Positions 8,086 to 17,637 of a stretch of 64,000 nt of DNA are shown in pieces (position 1 is the stretch's first letter; every line of letters begins with the position of its first letter). Under the pieces are notes generated by a model, which did no database searches, was not told where the DNA came from, and saw nothing but the letters and a program-made list of their open reading frames with translations. A program made the translations under genes and the position numbers. The DNA lies in contig NZ_JACIDS010000002.1 in assembly GCF_014196455.1 (NCBI RefSeq), positions 1-64,000 on the forward strand, in the 5' to 3' direction. Source of the DNA: Kaistia hirudinis (GTDB lineage Bacteria > Pseudomonadota > Alphaproteobacteria > Rhizobiales > Kaistiaceae).

Positions 8086-9879
8086 TTAGTGATTGTCGCG
8101 CGGCAGGCCCATCACATGCGCGACGTCCTGATACTTCACGGCCGGCTTCAGCACCATGCCCTCGTCGAACTGATCGACGAGCTGGCGCTGGATCTCCTGC
8201 CAGGGCGTCTGGCTGCCGGGGAAGTGATAGCCACCGTGCTTCGAGAGATCGGCCCGGCGCTCGGCCAGTTCCTCGTCCGAAATCAGGATGTTGGCGGTTC
8301 CCTTGCGCAGGTCGACGCGGATGCGGTCGCCGGTCTTGAGCAGCGCGAGGCCGCCATTGATCGCCGCCTCGGGCGAGGCGTTGAGGATCGAGGGCGAGCC
8401 GGAGGTGCCGGACTGGCGCCCGTCGCCGATGCAGGGCAGCGAATGCACGCCGCGCTTGATGAGGGCGGCCGGCGGCTGCATGTTCACCACCTCCGCACCG
8501 CCGGGGTAGCCGATCGGTCCGGCGCCACGCATCACGAGCAGCGTGTATTCGTCGATCTCCAGCGAGGGATCGTCGATGCGGTGATGATAGTCCTCGGTGC
8601 CGTCGAACACGACGGCGCGGCCCTCGAACGCGTCCGGATCGTCCGGATTGGACAGATAGCGGTCGCGGAACTCGGCGGTGATCACGCTGGTCTTCATGAT
8701 CGCGCTGTCGAAGAGATTACCGCGCAGCACGAGGAAGCCGGCATCCTTCACCAGCGGCTGGTCATAGGGGAGGATGACGTCCCAGTCCTGGCTCTCGCGG
8801 CCGCGGCAATTCTCGGCGAGCGTCTTGCCGTTGACCGTCTTGGCCTCGCGGATCTTGCCGTGCTTCAGCAATTCGTTGACGACCGCGGGCACGCCGCCGG
8901 CACGGTGATATTCCTCGCCGAGATATTTGCCGGCCGGCTGCAGGTTCACGAGCAGCGGGATCTTGTGGCCGACCGTCTGCCAGTCGTCCATCTCGATCGG
9001 CACGCCGGCATGCTTGGCGATCGCGTTGATGTGGATCTGCGCGTTGGTCGAGCCGCCGATCGCCGAGTTGACGACGATCGCGTTCTCGATCGCCTCGCGC
9101 GTCAGGATGTCGGACGGCTTCAGGTCTTCCCAGACCATCTCGACCGCGCGCTTGCCGGTCTCGTAGGCGATCTGGCCGCGCTCGCGATAGGGCGCGGGGA
9201 TCGCCGCGCAACCCGGCAACGACATGCCGAGCGCCTCGGCGAGCGAGTTCATCGTCGAGGCCGTGCCCATCGTGTTGCAATGACCGGCCGAGGGCGCCGC
9301 CGAAGCGGCGATCTGCATGAATTCCTCATAGTCGATCTCGCCGGCGGCCAGCCATTCGCGGGCCTTCCAGACGATGGTGCCGGAGCCGGAGCGCTCGCCC
9401 TTCCACCAGCCGTTCAGCATCGGACCGCCGGAGAGCACGATCGCCGGGATGTTGACCGTCGCGGCGGCCATGATGCAGGCCGGGGTGGTCTTGTCGCAGC
9501 CGGTGGTCAGCACGACGCCATCGAGCGGATAGCCGTAGAGCACCTCGACGAGGCCGAGATAGGCGAGGTTGCGGTCGAGCGCCGCCGTGGGGCGCTTGCC
9601 CGTTTCCTGGATCGGATGCACCGGGAATTCGAGCGCCAGACCGCCGGCCGCAGTGATGCCGTCGCGCACGCGCTTGGCGAGCTCCAGATGATGGCGGTTG
9701 CACGGCGACAGGTCCGAACCCGTCTGTGCAATGCCGATGATCGGCTTGCCCGACTGCAGCTCCTCGCGCGTGAGGCCATAGTTCAGGTAGCGCTCCAGAT
9801 AGAGCGCCGTCATGCCCGGATTGTCCGGATTGTTGAACCAGGCCTGCGAGCGGAGTTTGAGCGGCGTGGCGGCGGACAT
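8086..9879 (-). CDS. xylD: D-xylonate dehydratase (IlvD/Edd family)
   Basis: A 597-residue dihydroxy-acid dehydratase-family enzyme. It matches my memory of Caulobacter XylD nearly end to end: the [19 protein letters not shown] start, [52 protein letters not shown] and the C-terminal VKYQD. The three Fe-S cluster cysteines are in SPCN, TTGCDK and AGHCN. It dehydrates D-xylonate to 2-keto-3-deoxy-D-xylonate, the first committed step of the Weimberg and Dahms pathways. The ATG at 9879 follows GGGAGATACGTC. The usual partners (xylX, xylA, xylonolactonase) are not adjacent here. A related pentonate specificity cannot be excluded. Confidence 0.87.
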   Translation of the reverse strand: MSAATPLKLRSQAWFNNPDNPGMTALYLERYLNYGLTREELQSGKPIIGIAQTGSDLSPCNRHHLELAKRVRDGITAAGGLALEFPVHPIQETGKRPTAALDRNLAYLGLVEVLYGYPLDGVVLTTGCDKTTPACIMAAATVNIPAIVLSGGPMLNGWWKGERSGSGTIVWKAREWLAAGEIDYEEFMQIAASAAPSAGHCNTMGTASTMNSLAEALGMSLPGCAAIPAPYRERGQIAYETGKRAVEMVWEDLKPSDILTREAIENAIVVNSAIGGSTNAQIHINAIAKHAGVPIEMDDWQTVGHKIPLLVNLQPAGKYLGEEYHRAGGVPAVVNELLKHGKIREAKTVNGKTLAENCRGRESQDWDVILPYDQPLVKDAGFLVLRGNLFDSAIMKTSVITAEFRDRYLSNPDDPDAFEGRAVVFDGTEDYHHRIDDPSLEIDEYTLLVMRGAGPIGYPGGAEVVNMQPPAALIKRGVHSLPCIGDGRQSGTSGSPSILNASPEAAINGGLALLKTGDRIRVDLRKGTANILISDEELAERRADLSKHGGYHFPGSQTPWQEIQRQLVDQFDEGMVLKPAVKYQDVAHVMGLPRDNH

Positions 9880-9892
9880 GGTGACGTATCTC

Positions 9893-9918
9893 CCAAATCT
9901 AAATCGGTTTGATTTTGG
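9893..9918. promoter_or_regulatory. Candidate operator upstream of xylD
   Basis: Nested inverted repeats lie between xylD and the divergent aminotransferase. AAATC-GGTTT-GATTT spans 9901-9915 inside a larger CCAAATC...GATTTTGG pair. The layout fits a LacI- or GntR-type operator close to the xylD start. Which regulator binds is not evident. Confidence 0.45.
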
Positions 9919-10031
9919 CGCGAGGATGCGCTGAAACATCATACGAAATCAATGGCAGAGTCGTGGCACTGGCGCAAAGCTCCAAAGCCGTTCAAAAGAG
10001 CGCCGGCCAGCGAACCGAGGGGAGGGCCCAA

Positions 10032-11216
10032 ATGCTCAAGAGTGTCGCCAATTTCGACCGCATCGGCGAGGAGAACGCGTTCGCGGTTCTGGCCCGCGCG
10101 ACCGATCTCGCCCGCCAGGGGCGCGACATCATCAATCTCGGTATCGGCCAGCCGGATTTCCGCACGCCCGAGCATATCGTCGAAGCCGCCGTGAAGGCGC
10201 TGCGCGACGGCCATCACGGCTATACGCCGGCGACGGGCATCCTGCCGCTGCGCGAGGCGGTGGCCGCCGATGTGACGAAGCGCACCGGGGCGCCGGTTTC
10301 GCCTGACAATGTCGTCGTCGTGCCGGGCGGCAAGGTCACCATGTTCGCGGCCATCCTGATGTTCGGCGAGCCCGGCGCGGACATCCTCTATCCCGATCCC
10401 GGCTTCCCGATCTATCGCTCGATGATCGAGTTTACCGGCGCACGGCCCGTTCCCGTTCCGATCCGCGAGGCGAACGGCTTCGCCTTCTCCGCCGAGGAGA
10501 CGCTGGCGCTGATCACGCCGCAGACGCGGCTGATCATCCTGAATTCGCCCGCCAATCCGACCGGAGGCGTCACGCCCAAGGCCGAGATCGACAAGCTGGT
10601 CGCCGGTCTCGCCGCCTGGCCGGACATCGCGATCCTGTCGGACGAGATCTACGGCCAGATGATCTATGACGGTCTCGCGCATACCTCGCTCCTGTCCTAT
10701 CCGGAGCTGCGCGACCGCGTGATCCTGCTCGATGGCTGGTCGAAGACCTATGCCATGACCGGCTGGCGCATGGGCTATTCGATCTGGCCGGATTCGCTGG
10801 TCGACAAGATGCGCAAGCTCGCCGTGAACTGCTGGTCCTGCGTCAACGCGCCGTCGCAATGGGCGGGGCTCGCCGCGCTGACCGGGCCGCAGGACGAGGT
10901 CCATGCCATGGTCGCGGAGTTCGATCGGCGGCGGGCGGTCGTGGTCGAGGAGGTCAACCGCCTGCCGGGCGTCTCCTGTGCCACGCCGAAGGGCGCCTTC
11001 TACGCCTTCCCGAACATTGCCGCGACCGGATGGAAGGCGAAGCCGCTCGCCTCGGCGCTGCTCGAGGAGGCCGGCGTCGCAACGATCGGCGGGCCGGATT
11101 TCGGCGTCTATGGCGAAGGCTATATCCGCCTTTCCTACGCCAATTCGACGGAGAACATCCGCCGCGCGATCGAGCGGATCGGCGCCTTCCTGGAGAAGAA
11201 CGCCAAGGCCGCTTAG
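10032..11216 (+). CDS. Class I pyridoxal-phosphate aminotransferase
   Basis: A 394-residue fold-type I aminotransferase of the aspartate aminotransferase group. Visible motifs are INLGIGQPDF near the N-terminus, the substrate-binding segment LNSPANPTGG, SDEIYG with the ring-nitrogen Asp, and the PLP lysine in SKTYAMTGWRMGYS. The ATG at 10032 follows GGGGAGGG upstream; a longer in-frame extension to 9909 overlaps the xylD promoter region and has no conserved sequence. It is divergent from xylD. The amino donor and acceptor cannot be told from the sequence. Confidence 0.88.
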   Translation: MLKSVANFDRIGEENAFAVLARATDLARQGRDIINLGIGQPDFRTPEHIVEAAVKALRDGHHGYTPATGILPLREAVAADVTKRTGAPVSPDNVVVVPGGKVTMFAAILMFGEPGADILYPDPGFPIYRSMIEFTGARPVPVPIREANGFAFSAEETLALITPQTRLIILNSPANPTGGVTPKAEIDKLVAGLAAWPDIAILSDEIYGQMIYDGLAHTSLLSYPELRDRVILLDGWSKTYAMTGWRMGYSIWPDSLVDKMRKLAVNCWSCVNAPSQWAGLAALTGPQDEVHAMVAEFDRRRAVVVEEVNRLPGVSCATPKGAFYAFPNIAATGWKAKPLASALLEEAGVATIGGPDFGVYGEGYIRLSYANSTENIRRAIERIGAFLEKNAKAA

Positions 11217-11250
11217 GCGGAAGGCTGCGTGACCGGACGCCGTCCGCCTC
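11217..11250. terminator. Possible hairpin between convergent genes
   Basis: AGGCGGA just after the aminotransferase can pair with TCCGCCT just before the aroB stop. No T-run follows, so termination here is uncertain. Confidence 0.3.
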
Positions 11251-12382
11251 AGGCCTCCAGCGTTTCCCTCAGGAAAGCGCGGACCTCGGCGGGCGGCACG
11301 TCCCTGGCGATGAAGGATTCGCCGATGCCATGCGTCAGGATGAAGGTGAGCGTACCGCGCGACACCTTCTTGTCCTGCGCGATCAGCGCCATCAGCCCGT
11401 CGGCGTCGGGCAGTTCGCCGGGGATCTGACGCATCTCGGTCGGCAGGCCGACCTCGGCGAGATGGCGCGCCACGCGGCGTCCATCATCGGGCGAACAGAG
11501 GTTCATCCGCGCCGAGAAGCGGTGCGCCAGCACCATGCCGATCGAAACGCCCTCGCCATGCACGAGGCGGTCGGAATAATGCGTCGCGGCCTCCAGCGCA
11601 TGGCCGAAGGTGTGGCCGAGATTGAGCAGCGCCCTCTCGCCGGTCTCATGCTCGTCGGCGGCGACAACTTTCGCCTTGGAGCGGCAGCTGGTCGCGACGG
11701 CATGTTCGCGTTCCGGCCCGCCCGCGAAGATCCCGCGCCAGTTCGCCTCGAGCCAGGCGAAGAAGGGCGCATCGTTGATCAGGCCATACTTGGCGACCTC
11801 GGCATAGCCGGCGCGGAATTCGCGCGGCGAGAGCGTGTCGAGCGCGCCGGTATCGGCGAGCACCAACTCGGGCTGATGGAAGGCGCCGACGAGATTCTTG
11901 CCCTCGGGCGTGTTGATGCCGGTCTTGCCGCCGACGGATGAATCCACCTGCGCCAGCAGCGAGGTCGGGATCTGCACGAAGCGCATGCCGCGCCGCACGA
12001 TCGCCGAGGCGAAACCCGTCAGGTCGCCGATGACGCCGCCGCCGAGCGCGATCACGACATCGCGCCGCTCGAGCCGTGCGGCGAGGACCTGTCGGACGAC
12101 ATGTTCGAGCATGCCGAAGCTCTTCGACGCCTCGCCCGGCGCGATGATGACGGGCACGACCTCGATGCCGGCTGCGGCCAGAGAAGCCGCGAGGCGCGGA
12201 AGCTGCGCCGCGGCGACATTCCGATCGGTCACCACGGCGGCACGCGCGCCCGGAAGACGGGCGGCGATCTCGCTGCCCGCCACGTCCAGCAGGCCGCGCC
12301 CGATCAGGATGTCATAGGACCGCGTGCCGAGCTCGACGCGCACTGCGATCCGGGCGGCTGCAGCTTCGGCGGTCATGGTCAT
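11249..12382 (-). CDS. aroB: 3-dehydroquinate synthase
   Basis: A 377-residue enzyme converting DAHP to 3-dehydroquinate in the shikimate pathway, using NAD+ and a divalent metal. Typical motifs are VIALGGGVIGDLTGFASAIVRRGMRFVQIPTSLLAQVDSSVGGKTGIN and the metal-site region LNLGHTFGHALE with HGEGVSIGM. Length matches the family. Its start overlaps the aroK stop as ATGA, giving the common aroK-aroB operon. Confidence 0.96.
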   Translation of the reverse strand: MTMTAEAAAARIAVRVELGTRSYDILIGRGLLDVAGSEIAARLPGARAAVVTDRNVAAAQLPRLAASLAAAGIEVVPVIIAPGEASKSFGMLEHVVRQVLAARLERRDVVIALGGGVIGDLTGFASAIVRRGMRFVQIPTSLLAQVDSSVGGKTGINTPEGKNLVGAFHQPELVLADTGALDTLSPREFRAGYAEVAKYGLINDAPFFAWLEANWRGIFAGGPEREHAVATSCRSKAKVVAADEHETGERALLNLGHTFGHALEAATHYSDRLVHGEGVSIGMVLAHRFSARMNLCSPDDGRRVARHLAEVGLPTEMRQIPGELPDADGLMALIAQDKKVSRGTLTFILTHGIGESFIARDVPPAEVRAFLRETLEA

Positions 12383-12999
12383 GGAGGTCCTGCTTGCTTT
12401 GAGGCGTCGGCGACGAAATCGGCAAGGGCCTTCACCGCCTCGTCGGCGACGACCTCATGCGCGACGTCGCGCGATATGATGTGGATGTCGGCCTTGGCGT
12501 AGACCGGGTAGCGCTCGTCCATCAGCCGGCGCATCGTGCCTTCCGGATCTTCGTTCATGAGCAGCGGCCGGTTGGAGCGCTTGCGCACGCGCGCCATCAG
12601 CACGTCCAGATCCGCCCTCAGCCAGATCGAGACCCCGCCGGCGGCGATCGCGGCCTGGGTCTCCGGGCTCATGAACGCGCCGCCTCCGGTCGCGAGCACC
12701 TTGGACCGGCCGTCGAGCAGGCGGCGGATCACGCGCCGCTCGCCGTCACGGAAATAGGCCTCGCCATGCTTGGCGAAGATTTCGGGGATCGTCGCCTGCG
12801 CGGCCTTCTCGATTTCCGCATCGGCATCGACGAAAGGAAGCTGCAGGCGCGTGGCGATGCGCTTGCCGACGGACGTCTTGCCCGCGCCCATCAGGCCGAC
12901 CAGCACGATGGAGCGCCCGCCGAGCCCGTCCAGGATCGCCTCGCGTTCGTCCTTCGGCCCGTCCACGTCGACCGATTCGCCGCCCATCTCGCCTGCCAT
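12379..12999 (-). CDS. aroK: Shikimate kinase
   Basis: A 206-residue kinase that phosphorylates shikimate to shikimate 3-phosphate with ATP. The Walker A motif is GLMGAGKTSVG. The shikimate-binding Asp is in FVDADAEIE, and the GGG motif (ATGGGAF) and the lid arginine region (KRSNRPLL) are present. I place the start at 12999 (MAGEMGGES), about 30 residues before the P-loop strand. A longer frame to 13110 would run toward the divergent xerD unit. First gene of the aroK-aroB operon. Confidence 0.95.
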   Translation of the reverse strand: MAGEMGGESVDVDGPKDEREAILDGLGGRSIVLVGLMGAGKTSVGKRIATRLQLPFVDADAEIEKAAQATIPEIFAKHGEAYFRDGERRVIRRLLDGRSKVLATGGGAFMSPETQAAIAAGGVSIWLRADLDVLMARVRKRSNRPLLMNEDPEGTMRRLMDERYPVYAKADIHIISRDVAHEVVADEAVKALADFVADASKQAGPP

Positions 13000-13153
13000 G
13001 TCACGCTTCGCCCGCGAGGAGGAAGAACCGGAGGGGGCCACCTCTGTCAATAGCGCCATTCCCCCGGGCCGCGATCCGGGCGCTTGCCAATCGGCGCGAT
13101 CGGCGGCCATAAGTCGGAAGGCTCAGGATCAGCAAGAGGCCGACCGCCGCGCC

Positions 13154-13300
13154 ATGCCGACACTCTCGCGCTTCCTCCTGGCGCTCATCGTGGTCGCGCT
13201 CGTCGGCTATGCCACAGTCTACGGCCTCGCCAATTTCGTCACGCCGAGCCAGCGGGAGATCACGGTGCGCATCCCGACCGACCGGCTGCAGCGGGATTGA
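13154..13300 (+). CDS. Small single-pass membrane protein upstream of xerD
   Basis: A 48-residue protein. It has a short N-terminus, one hydrophobic segment ([19 protein letters not shown], about residues 7-25) and a soluble tail ending in IPTDRLQRD. Similar small proteins sit before xerD in other rhizobia and are often mislabelled as histidine kinases; it has no kinase domain. Its stop TGA overlaps the xerD start (TGATG), supporting that it is translated and coupled. Function unknown. Confidence 0.7.
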   Translation: MPTLSRFLLALIVVALVGYATVYGLANFVTPSQREITVRIPTDRLQRD

Positions 13301-14256
13301 TGGCGATGGCAACGCGCGAGGCCGCTCCCCGCCCGACCGGGCTGCATCATCTCGAGGCCTTCCTGGAAATGATGAGCGCCGAGCGTGGCGCCTCGCCCAA
13401 TACGCTCGCAGCTTACCGCCGCGACATCGAGGAATATGCGGGCTTCCTGGCCAGCAAGGGCTCCGATTTCGAGAAGGCGGGCGCGGCCGAGGTGCGCGGC
13501 TATCTGAGCGAGCTCGATGCGCGCGGCTTTGCCGCCAGTTCGGCCGCGCGCCGCCTTTCCGCCGTCCGCCAGTTCCACCGCTTCCTGTTCTCCGAGGGCG
13601 TGCGAAGCGACGATCCATCGGGGATCGTGTCGGCGCCCAAGCGCCGCCAGCCTCTGCCGCATATCCTGTCGGAGGCGGAGGTCGACCGCCTGCTCGCGAC
13701 CGCCGAGGCGCGTGTCGGCACGGCCGATTCGCTACCCGCGATGCTGCGCTCGGCGCGGCTCGCGGCGCTGCTGGAGACGCTCTATGCCTCCGGCCTCCGC
13801 GTCTCCGAACTGGTGACATTGCCGGCCTCGGCGGCGCGCCCGGAACTGCGCATGCTCTTGGTGCGCGGCAAGGGCAGCAAGGAGCGCGTCGTGCCGCTCA
13901 CCGAGCGGGCCCGCGACGCGATCGCGCGCTATGTGACGCTCCGCCGGGAGGCCGAGGGGCCGGCGAGCCCGTTCCTGTTTCCCTCCTTCGGCGAAACCGG
14001 GACGCTGACCCGGCAGGCCTTTGCACGGGATCTCAAGGAGCTGGCCGCGGCGGCCGGCATCGCGCCGAGCCGCGTCTCGCCCCATGTGCTGCGGCACGCC
14101 TTTGCGAGCCACCTGCTCCAGAACGGCGCGGATCTGCGCGTGGTCCAGCAACTGCTGGGCCATGCTGACATCTCGACGACGCAGATCTACACCCATGTGC
14201 TCGAGGAGCGGCTGAAGGCGCTCGTCGCCGAGCACCACCCCCTCGCCAAGGCCTGA
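13300..14256 (+). CDS. xerD: Site-specific tyrosine recombinase XerD
   Basis: A 318-residue recombinase that, with XerC, resolves chromosome dimers at dif. The N-terminal SAM-like core-binding domain spans about residues 10-95 ([23 protein letters not shown]) and the catalytic domain about 115-310. Catalytic residues are visible: Arg in SGLRVSELV, Lys in [11 protein letters not shown], His-x-x-Arg in [12 protein letters not shown], His in [11 protein letters not shown] and the nucleophile Tyr in IYTHV. The start at 13300 overlaps the small upstream gene. This is the housekeeping recombinase, unlike the island recombinases elsewhere in the window. Confidence 0.93.
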   Translation: MAMATREAAPRPTGLHHLEAFLEMMSAERGASPNTLAAYRRDIEEYAGFLASKGSDFEKAGAAEVRGYLSELDARGFAASSAARRLSAVRQFHRFLFSEGVRSDDPSGIVSAPKRRQPLPHILSEAEVDRLLATAEARVGTADSLPAMLRSARLAALLETLYASGLRVSELVTLPASAARPELRMLLVRGKGSKERVVPLTERARDAIARYVTLRREAEGPASPFLFPSFGETGTLTRQAFARDLKELAAAAGIAPSRVSPHVLRHAFASHLLQNGADLRVVQQLLGHADISTTQIYTHVLEERLKALVAEHHPLAKA

Positions 14257-14279
14257 CGCGTCGAGGCCTGATCGGGTCC

Positions 14280-14648
14280 TCAGCCGAACCTGTTCCGGCC
14301 CGTTTGGCTCGGCTGCACATACCAGAACAGCAGCACCAGATTGCCGATCAGCGGGACGAGGCCAATCAGGATCCACCAGCCCGAGCGGTCGATGTCGTGC
14401 AGGCGGCGGACCGAGACGGAGAGCCCCGGGAGGATCAGCGCGAGGCCGAGCAGCGCCGAGAGCACGTGCGGTCCGTAGAACGCGTCGCGACCGAGGATCG
14501 GCGCGATCGCAAGGCCGTCGAATATGCCGGCCGCAAGCGAGGCGATGATTGTGAACAGCACCCACCACCAAAATTCGCTGCGTGTCGCGCGGCCGTCAAA
14601 GCTTGCATAGTGCGACAAGACCGATCTTATCGCCTCGCCCATGGTCAT
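14280..14648 (-). CDS. DUF805 family membrane protein
   Basis: A 122-residue inner-membrane protein with about four hydrophobic segments. It carries the family signature YASFDGRATRSEFWWWVLF near the N-terminus and VRRLHDIDRSGWW in the middle. DUF805 proteins are widespread small membrane proteins without a defined biochemical role. It is monocistronic and convergent to xerD. Confidence 0.87.
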   Translation of the reverse strand: MTMGEAIRSVLSHYASFDGRATRSEFWWWVLFTIIASLAAGIFDGLAIAPILGRDAFYGPHVLSALLGLALILPGLSVSVRRLHDIDRSGWWILIGLVPLIGNLVLLFWYVQPSQTGRNRFG

Positions 14649-14941
14649 CGAATCGTCTCCCGTCCGGGGGATTGAAGTTCCGCCAAACTATTCGCCGGCG
14701 CTTGATTGCCGGTTAAGGAAGCAACGGTCGCCATTTGCGTAGGCATTCATGCCGATCGGCGGAAGCTGTGTGCCGCTCGTACCGGCAGATCAAGATTAGG
14801 TTGCTTTCTGCCCGCGGCAGTGAGAAAAATCCGGCCGGATCGACGCTGTCGATTGAAGCGGTGGATGCTCAAACTATGGGCTTCCAAATTGCATACAATT
14901 TCGCATTCTTGTTTGGAAGTTTTCCAGGGAGATTTCGTCTC

Positions 14942-15922
14942 ATGCCTTGGTCGCGCAGTCCGTTACCGTTCGTGATCGCAGCGGCCGTGCTGGCTGTGCC
15001 GCCGGCTGCATGGGCCGATGCTCCCGTGCCGAGTGGTTCGGTCGTCGCCGTCATCCAGCAGGCGAATGCGGTCGGGTCGCCGACCGGCAAGCGCATGCTC
15101 GACGTCGCCGCGCCGGTCTATATCGGCGACCAGATCCAGACGGGAGAGATCGGCGAGGCGCAGCTGCGTTTCCGCGACTCGACCAAGCTGGTCGTGGGCC
15201 CCAACTCGAACCTCGTGATCGATGATTTCGTCTACAAGAACCGCGGCACGGCGGAGGACGTCTCGATCAACGCCGTGCGCGGCACGTTCCGTTTCATCAC
15301 CGGTTCGAGCCCGAAGAACGCCTATTCTCTGAAGACGCCCGTCGCCACCATCGGCGTGCGCGGCACGGAGTTCGACTTCTCGGTCGGCCGCAATGGCGAG
15401 ACGACGCTCGTTCTCTATGAGGGCAGCGCCAGCCTCTGCGACAATTCCGGCCAGTGCGTGACCATGACCGGTGGCTGCGGCATCGCGGTCGTGCCGCCCG
15501 GCGGCGGGGCGCGCCGCGTCACGACGCGGTCCGAGCGCAATCGCCTGCTGGAGAGCGGCTTTCCCTATCTGAAGAATCAGGGCGGGCTGCAGCGCGCCTT
15601 CCGCACCGATTCGTCCAGCTGCCAGCCCCAGAAGAAGGCCATCTTCATTCCGGACGGCGCGCGCACCGGCTCCAGCGGCGGGTCGAATACTTTCGGTGAG
15701 CGCCGGAGTGAGGCCACCCCCCCGGCTCCGGCACCCACGCCGACCCCCGATCCTGGTCCGGGCCCCTCGCCCGATCCCGGGCCGTCATGCGGCGGTGGCT
15801 CGCCGGGTCAAGGCGGCCACTCTGGTGGGCATCATGAGGGTGGTGGCTGGGGTGGCGGTCCCCATGGCGGCGGCAATACGCCGAGCACCGACGGGCCGCC
15901 CCAGAACTCCAATCCAAGCTGA
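14942..15922 (+). CDS. Exported FecR-domain protein with Pro/Gly/His-rich tail
   Basis: A 326-residue protein. A Sec signal peptide (LPFVIAAAVLAVPPAAWA, cleaved near residue 26) precedes a FecR-like domain (about 30-170). That domain carries the signature VYIGDQIQTGEIGEAQLRFRD and the segment KTPVATIGVRGTEFDF. The C-terminal ~100 residues are low complexity: a Pro-Asp run (PTPTPDPGPGPSPDPGP), then Gly/His-rich sequence. No fecI-type sigma factor or TonB receptor lies nearby, so it is not a classical FecR anti-sigma factor. It is more likely a periplasmic or surface protein. The ATG at 14942 is chosen because it starts the signal peptide. Confidence 0.8.
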   Translation: MPWSRSPLPFVIAAAVLAVPPAAWADAPVPSGSVVAVIQQANAVGSPTGKRMLDVAAPVYIGDQIQTGEIGEAQLRFRDSTKLVVGPNSNLVIDDFVYKNRGTAEDVSINAVRGTFRFITGSSPKNAYSLKTPVATIGVRGTEFDFSVGRNGETTLVLYEGSASLCDNSGQCVTMTGGCGIAVVPPGGGARRVTTRSERNRLLESGFPYLKNQGGLQRAFRTDSSSCQPQKKAIFIPDGARTGSSGGSNTFGERRSEATPPAPAPTPTPDPGPGPSPDPGPSCGGGSPGQGGHSGGHHEGGGWGGGPHGGGNTPSTDGPPQNSNPS

Positions 15923-16102
15923 CCGGGCGCCGCCTGGCAGATCCGCGATTGCTACAATGGGCTGACGCAGCAATGCGCCGGCCCGTTTCTATTGGGCTTC
16001 CATCGGGGCAGGGCAGCCGCGAGGCGATCCCGACGATGTCATAGCTGACCGTCCTGACGCTTGCGGTCGGGACCGGAAAGACGTGACGAAGGGTTCGGCG
16101 CC

Positions 16103-16534
16103 CTAGGCCTCTGGCGCGATGAGTGCGCCGCGCAGCTGCTGAATCTGGCGGTTCAGCTGGTTCAGCTGATCCAGCGTCATCCCGGAGCGCTCGATCAGCC
16201 GCTCGTTGAGGCAATCGCATCGCGTCAGGACGGCATGCCCGGCGTCGGTCAGTTGCACGTGCACGTGCCGTTCGTCGGAGCGATCGCGGCGACGGGCCAC
16301 GAAGCGGCCCGCCTCCATGCGCTTGATCAGGGGCGTGATCGTGCTCGGCTCCAGGCTGAGCCGCTGGGCGATGGCCCCGATCGTCAGCTCCCCGGCTTCA
16401 CCGAGGGCACAGAGGACGAGGTATTGCGGATAGGTGATGCCGAGGTCGTTGAGCAGGGGCTGGTAGGTGCGTCCGACCGCCATGCTCGTCGCATACAGGG
16501 TGAAGCAGATCTGGTCGTCGAGCGGGAGGGGCAC
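16103..16534 (-). CDS. MarR-family transcriptional regulator
   Basis: A 143-residue winged-helix regulator. The MarR core is visible as LTIGAIAQRLSLEPSTITPLIKRMEAGRFVARRRDRSDERHVHVQLTDAG, covering the recognition helix and wing with the conserved D-R-S-D-x-R pattern. It resembles the OhrR/HucR-like group, and a Cys sits near the N-terminus (DQICFTLY), in the position used for peroxide sensing by OhrR proteins. It is divergent from the histidine kinase gene, with a palindrome in the shared gap. Confidence 0.9.
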   Translation of the reverse strand: MPLPLDDQICFTLYATSMAVGRTYQPLLNDLGITYPQYLVLCALGEAGELTIGAIAQRLSLEPSTITPLIKRMEAGRFVARRRDRSDERHVHVQLTDAGHAVLTRCDCLNERLIERSGMTLDQLNQLNRQIQQLRGALIAPEA

Positions 16535-16641
16535 GGTCTCGCGATATCCTCATCCTGGGATCGTCACAAAACCTATCACGGAAAAAATTGCCGCAACAAT
16601 GAAAGGGCTGTTCAGGCTCGGCTTACCGAGGTAGGATAATA

Positions 16642-16655
16642 ATTATCGCAATAAT
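16642..16655. promoter_or_regulatory. Candidate MarR operator
   Basis: ATTATCGCAATAAT is an AT-rich near-palindrome (outer arms match, centre CGC) between the divergent marR-like gene and the histidine kinase gene. Position and symmetry suit autoregulation by the MarR protein. Confidence 0.45.
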
Positions 16656-16680
16656 CAATGTTCAGGTAATTGGATCGCGA

Positions 16681-17508
16681 ATGAGGGCGCTCGGACCGGG
16701 AGGCCTTTGTCCGTCGTGTCGCAGACCCCGGCGGAGACTTCGTCTCTCCCCGGCGGAACGGGCCGACAGGCGCGCGCGTTTCGCCATGCGCGAGGCCGCA
16801 GAGCAATCGGCAGGTTCGCTTCCTGCGCTCGCGATGGCAGGCTATGCCGCATCCCTGGCGCATGAGATCAGCCAGCCACTCGCGACGATCCTCACGCATG
16901 CCGACGCGGCGCTGCGCTGGATCGATCGCCCGCATCCCGATGTCGGCGAGGCCGTGAGCGGGCTGAAGCAGATCCGCGCATCCGCGCGCCGTGCCGCGGG
17001 CATCGTCGCATCGCTGCGCGCGCTCGCGCGGCAAGCGCCGCCCGCGCTGGTTCCGGTCCGGATCGAGGATGTCGTGGCGGACGCGCTGCAACTGGTCGCC
17101 GGGGAAGCGGATGCGCGCCGGATCGCCATCGTCGACCGTCTCGCCGCAGCGCGCGGCGCCGTCCTCGTCGATCCCGTCCAGATCCGCCAGGTGCTGATCA
17201 ATCTCGTCACCAACGCCATTCATGCGATCGGCGAGCGCGCGTCGTCTGACGGCCGTGTCACCATCGAGACGAGCCCTCTGGACGGCGCGATCCGCATCGC
17301 GGTCTCCGACAATGGATGCGGGATGGAAGCCGATGTTCTTGCGCGGATCTTCGAGCCCTTCTTCACCACCAAGAGCTGCGGCATGGGCGTTGGCCTCGCG
17401 ATCTGCCGTTCGATCATCGAGGCGCATGGCGCCAGGCTCGAGGCGATTTCGGTGCGAGGAGAGGGGAGCACCTTCTCGTTCGCGCTTCTCCGGGCGCCGG
17501 AAGCATAG
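16681..17508 (+). CDS. Soluble sensor histidine kinase, C-terminal core only
   Basis: A 275-residue protein consisting almost only of a transmitter module. The H-box is SLAHEISQPLATI with phospho-acceptor His61, the N-box LINLVTNAIHAI, G1 DNGCGM, F-box FEPFFTTK and G2 GMGVGLAICRSII. HEISQPLAAI-type H-boxes are typical of FixL/DctB-like kinases. There is no membrane segment or PAS domain. The N-terminal ~35 residues are Arg-rich with CPSC, and the true start may be the Met at residue 36 (16786). No response regulator gene is adjacent. It could be a truncated kinase or one that takes its signal from a partner. Confidence 0.8.
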   Translation: MRALGPGGLCPSCRRPRRRLRLSPAERADRRARFAMREAAEQSAGSLPALAMAGYAASLAHEISQPLATILTHADAALRWIDRPHPDVGEAVSGLKQIRASARRAAGIVASLRALARQAPPALVPVRIEDVVADALQLVAGEADARRIAIVDRLAAARGAVLVDPVQIRQVLINLVTNAIHAIGERASSDGRVTIETSPLDGAIRIAVSDNGCGMEADVLARIFEPFFTTKSCGMGVGLAICRSIIEAHGARLEAISVRGEGSTFSFALLRAPEA

Positions 17509-17637
17509 TCGGCGCACGCGATGCGTGTCGCTCGCATCGCGCTATGATGGCCGCCTGAACCGGTCTCCGATTCCATCGGGCCGGTGCGGAGGGGGCGCAG
17601 GGGGGGCCTTTGCGCGTGTGAACGAAGGAAATTGAGG

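Noticed and set aside
8050..9912. 620-codon plus-strand frame opposite xylD
   Set aside because: Antisense shadow of xylD, which has clear catalytic motifs.
13154..13300. Histidine kinase annotation for the small gene before xerD
   Set aside because: The 48-residue protein has one membrane helix and no kinase motif; that label is a known misannotation.
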